Shown piece by piece: positions 5,807-7,312 of a stretch of 7,312 nt of DNA. The first letter of the stretch is position 1; every line of letters starts with the position of its first letter. The stretch is from assembly GCA_003224665.1 (NCBI GenBank), contig QHZM01000121.1:1-7312 (forward strand). The letters are read 5' to 3'. The notes below the pieces were generated by a model. The model ran no database searches. It was given only the letters and a program-made list of their open reading frames with translations, and was not told where the DNA came from. A program made the position numbers and the translations under genes. This DNA is from Acidobacteriota bacterium. GTDB lineage: Bacteria > Acidobacteriota > Terriglobia > UBA7540.

Positions 5807-5833
5807 ACGGCGCGACGACATAAGTTTGACGAC

Positions 5834-6506
5834 ATGGAAAACTATCTGACCGCGGCAGTTGAAATTTCCCGCGAAGCCGGCGCATTGCTGGCCCAGCTCT
5901 TCAAGCGGCCCCAGGAAATTTCCTACAAGCGGCCCTCCGACATCGTTACCGAAGCCGACCGCCGGTCCGAAGCATTGATCATCGAGCGCTTGCGGACTCA
6001 TTTCCCGCAGCATGGTGTCGTGGCGGAGGAAGGCGGAGGTCAGAAGACAGCGTCCGACTATTGCTGGTATGTCGACCCGCTCGACGGGACCACGAATTTC
6101 GCGCACGGCTTCCCCGTTTTCTGCGTCACCCTGGGTCTTGCTTATCGGGACTCCTTTCGCCAACAACCACTACCTCAATATCCGGTATTATTTCCGCTTC
6201 ACCCAGCTCTCGCATGGAATCCGGCGCGCCGGCTCGGCGGCGCTGGACCTTTGCTCCGTCGCAGCGGGCCGGTTTGAGGCGTTCTGGGAACTGAAGCTCA
6301 ATCCCTGGGACAAAGCCGCCGGGGCCCTCATGGTGACGGAAGCAGGGGGGCGCGTGACGGACCTTTTGGGGAGGCCCTTTGATCTGCACGGCGACGAAAT
6401 CTTCGCCTCCAACGGACTCGTCCACGACCGGATGCGCCAGGTCTTCACTGAAGTGCTCGGCGAAGCAGCAAGAACCGGGGAAGGGGAGAAAGCCAGGAAG
6501 GACTAG
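5834..6506 (+). pseudogene. Inositol monophosphatase family gene broken by internal deletion and frameshift
   Basis: The N-terminal half reads in the frame of the ATG at 5834: residues 1-106 contain the metal-binding VVAEEGG (62-68) and motif WYVDPLDGTTNF (78-89, metal ligands D81 and D84), ending FCVTLGLAYRD. The C-terminal half continues in another frame from about 6150: FANNHYLN, then GIRRAGSAALDLCSVAAGRFEAFWELKL, then NPWDKAAGALMVTEAGG (third metal ligand in codon 6309-6311), to the TAG at 6504-6506. Family members such as SuhB have about 45-50 more residues between these halves, including the VYDP...F.A..G.GA..N segment, which is absent here. The left frame alone stops at 6277 after a meaningless tail. 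The net change is therefore a deletion of about 140-150 bases, not a multiple of three. As written no functional phosphatase can be made. When intact, the family hydrolyses inositol phosphates or related sugar/nucleotide phosphates with Mg2+. No good Shine-Dalgarno precedes 5834. Confidence 0.85.
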
Positions 6507-6553
6507 GTCTTCTCTTACGAGGATTCGCCGCGCAACGCCCCGCGATATTCACC

Positions 6554-6562
6554 TGCTATAAC
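6554..6562 (+). promoter_or_regulatory. Possible extended -10 promoter element upstream of the thymidine phosphorylase
   Basis: TGCTATAAC matches the extended -10 consensus TGnTATAAT at all but the last base. No clear -35 box lies upstream. It would give a leader of about 115 bases before the ATG at 6684. Confidence 0.3.
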
Positions 6563-6683
6563 CCCTCGAATCGCTTCACTTGGGCCCCAAGGCTGAGTTT
6601 TGCCGCCCACAAAAGCTCCATCCACCGAAACCCGTAGGAAATCTTCGTGACTTTTGATATACGGAGCCCATCGGCACCGGCAG

Positions 6684-7312
6684 ATGGACGTCCCTGACCT
6701 GATCCGCAGAAAACGCGACGGTCACTCACTTTCCCGAGAGGAAATCTTCGAGGTCGTTGAGCGCTACGCACACGCCGAGGTCCCGGACTATCAATGCGCG
6801 GCCCTTCTGATGGCCATCTTTTTTCGCGGGCTCTCGATTGAGGAGACCGCCGGTTTGACCGAGGCGATGATGCGTTCGGGGCGAGTCCTTGACCTATCGG
6901 AATTCCCGAAACCCAAAATTGACAAGCACAGCACCGGAGGCGTAGGGGATAAAACCTCACTCATCGTGGCGCCCGTCGCGGCGGCCGGCGGGCTCGTGGT
7001 CCCTATGGTTTCGGGACGCGGGCTGGGGCATACTGGCGGCACGCTGGACAAGCTCGAGTCGATCCCTGGCTTCAGCACGCGGCCGGACCTGAGCGAGTTT
7101 CGACGGGTCCTTCGGGCTTGCGGCGTGGCAATGGTCGGCCAGACGGAGGAGCTTGCGCCGGCTGACCGCAAGCTCTACGCACTGCGTGACGTGACCGCGA
7201 CCGTCGAATCCATACCGCTGATCGCGGCCTCGATTATGAGCAAGAAACTCGCTGAGGGGATTGACGGCCTGGTGCTCGACGTCAAGACCGGTTCGGGCGC
7301 GTTCATGAAGAC
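6684..7312 (+). CDS. deoA: Thymidine phosphorylase (pyrimidine-nucleoside phosphorylase family), 3' truncated by window edge
   Basis: The first 209 residues (plus two bases) of a roughly 430-440 residue enzyme that splits thymidine with phosphate into thymine and 2-deoxyribose 1-phosphate in cytoplasmic nucleoside salvage. The ATG at 6684 begins MDVPDLIRRKRDGHSLSREE, the normal family N-terminus; the ribosome binding site is weak (GGAG at 6663-6666). Motifs are MAIFFRGLS (43-51), the phosphate-binding KHSTGGVGD (81-89), the family signature SGRGLGHTGGTLDKLE (110-125), LAPADRKLYALRDVTATV (158-174) and the nucleoside-binding residues R168, S183 and K187 (ALRD, ASIMSKK), ending DVKTGSGAFMK. M108, just before VSGRG, is the residue found in thymidine phosphorylases such as E. 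coli DeoA; uridine-accepting Pdp enzymes of Bacillus type carry lysine there. Thymidine is therefore the preferred inferred substrate. The rest of the gene lies beyond the window. Confidence 0.93.
   Translation, partial: MDVPDLIRRKRDGHSLSREEIFEVVERYAHAEVPDYQCAALLMAIFFRGLSIEETAGLTEAMMRSGRVLDLSEFPKPKIDKHSTGGVGDKTSLIVAPVAAAGGLVVPMVSGRGLGHTGGTLDKLESIPGFSTRPDLSEFRRVLRACGVAMVGQTEELAPADRKLYALRDVTATVESIPLIAASIMSKKLAEGIDGLVLDVKTGSGAFMK

Noticed and set aside
6579..6591. CTTGGG-C-CCCAAG inverted repeat as a terminator after the phosphatase
   Set aside because: The one-base spacer cannot form a proper hairpin loop and no T-run follows.
1..7312. CRISPR array, insertion sequence, phage or defence system
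   Set aside because: No regularly spaced repeats, transposase, integrase, terminal inverted repeats or defence-family motifs were seen on either strand.

Overview
The window is G+C-rich bacterial DNA, and almost all genes read on the + strand. Gene content (exported M28/PSMA-like peptidase, fused MoaD-MoaE, TIGR01777 oxidoreductase, an agmatine-deiminase-family enzyme with a GLGTLHC active-site box) suggests an Acidobacteriota-like soil or sediment bacterium. That placement is an inference from gene style; no rRNA or marker gene is present to prove it.

Layout. (1) Positions 2-556 hold the C-terminal part of an agmatine deiminase/PPAD-family enzyme, entering from the left edge. (2) Positions 599-865 hold a short chimeric reading frame: a signal peptide and the first residues of a family 3 glycoside hydrolase run straight into the last ~33 residues of a 2-oxoacid dehydrogenase E2 acyltransferase. 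(3) Converging on it, with stop codons overlapping in one CTAG, is a small minus-strand receiver-like protein (862-1116) whose middle appears to be missing. (4) About 390 bases without a clear gene follow, apart from a 39-codon arginine-rich candidate behind a strong ribosome binding site. (5) Positions 1535-2434 hold a TIGR01777 (YfcH-like) oxidoreductase. (6) A 338-base non-coding stretch carries a possible terminator, a perfect 8-bp palindrome and a TATAAT box. (7) Positions 2773-4977 hold a complete 734-residue M28B metallopeptidase. (8) Positions 5030-5722 hold a fused molybdopterin synthase (MoaD-MoaE). (9) Positions 5834-6506 hold an inositol-monophosphatase-family gene broken by an internal deletion with a frameshift. 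(10) From 6684 to the right edge is the N-terminal part of a thymidine phosphorylase (DeoA-like).

The intact genes are metabolic: polyamine/guanidine metabolism, peptide degradation in the cell envelope, molybdenum cofactor synthesis and nucleoside salvage. The co-directional block from 2773 onward may be partly co-transcribed, but the functions do not form one pathway. I do not see a coherent new defence, mobile or biosynthetic system. The most unusual signal is that three separate loci (about 765, 985 and 6150) look as if internal DNA has been removed. That could mean real gene decay or an assembly problem.
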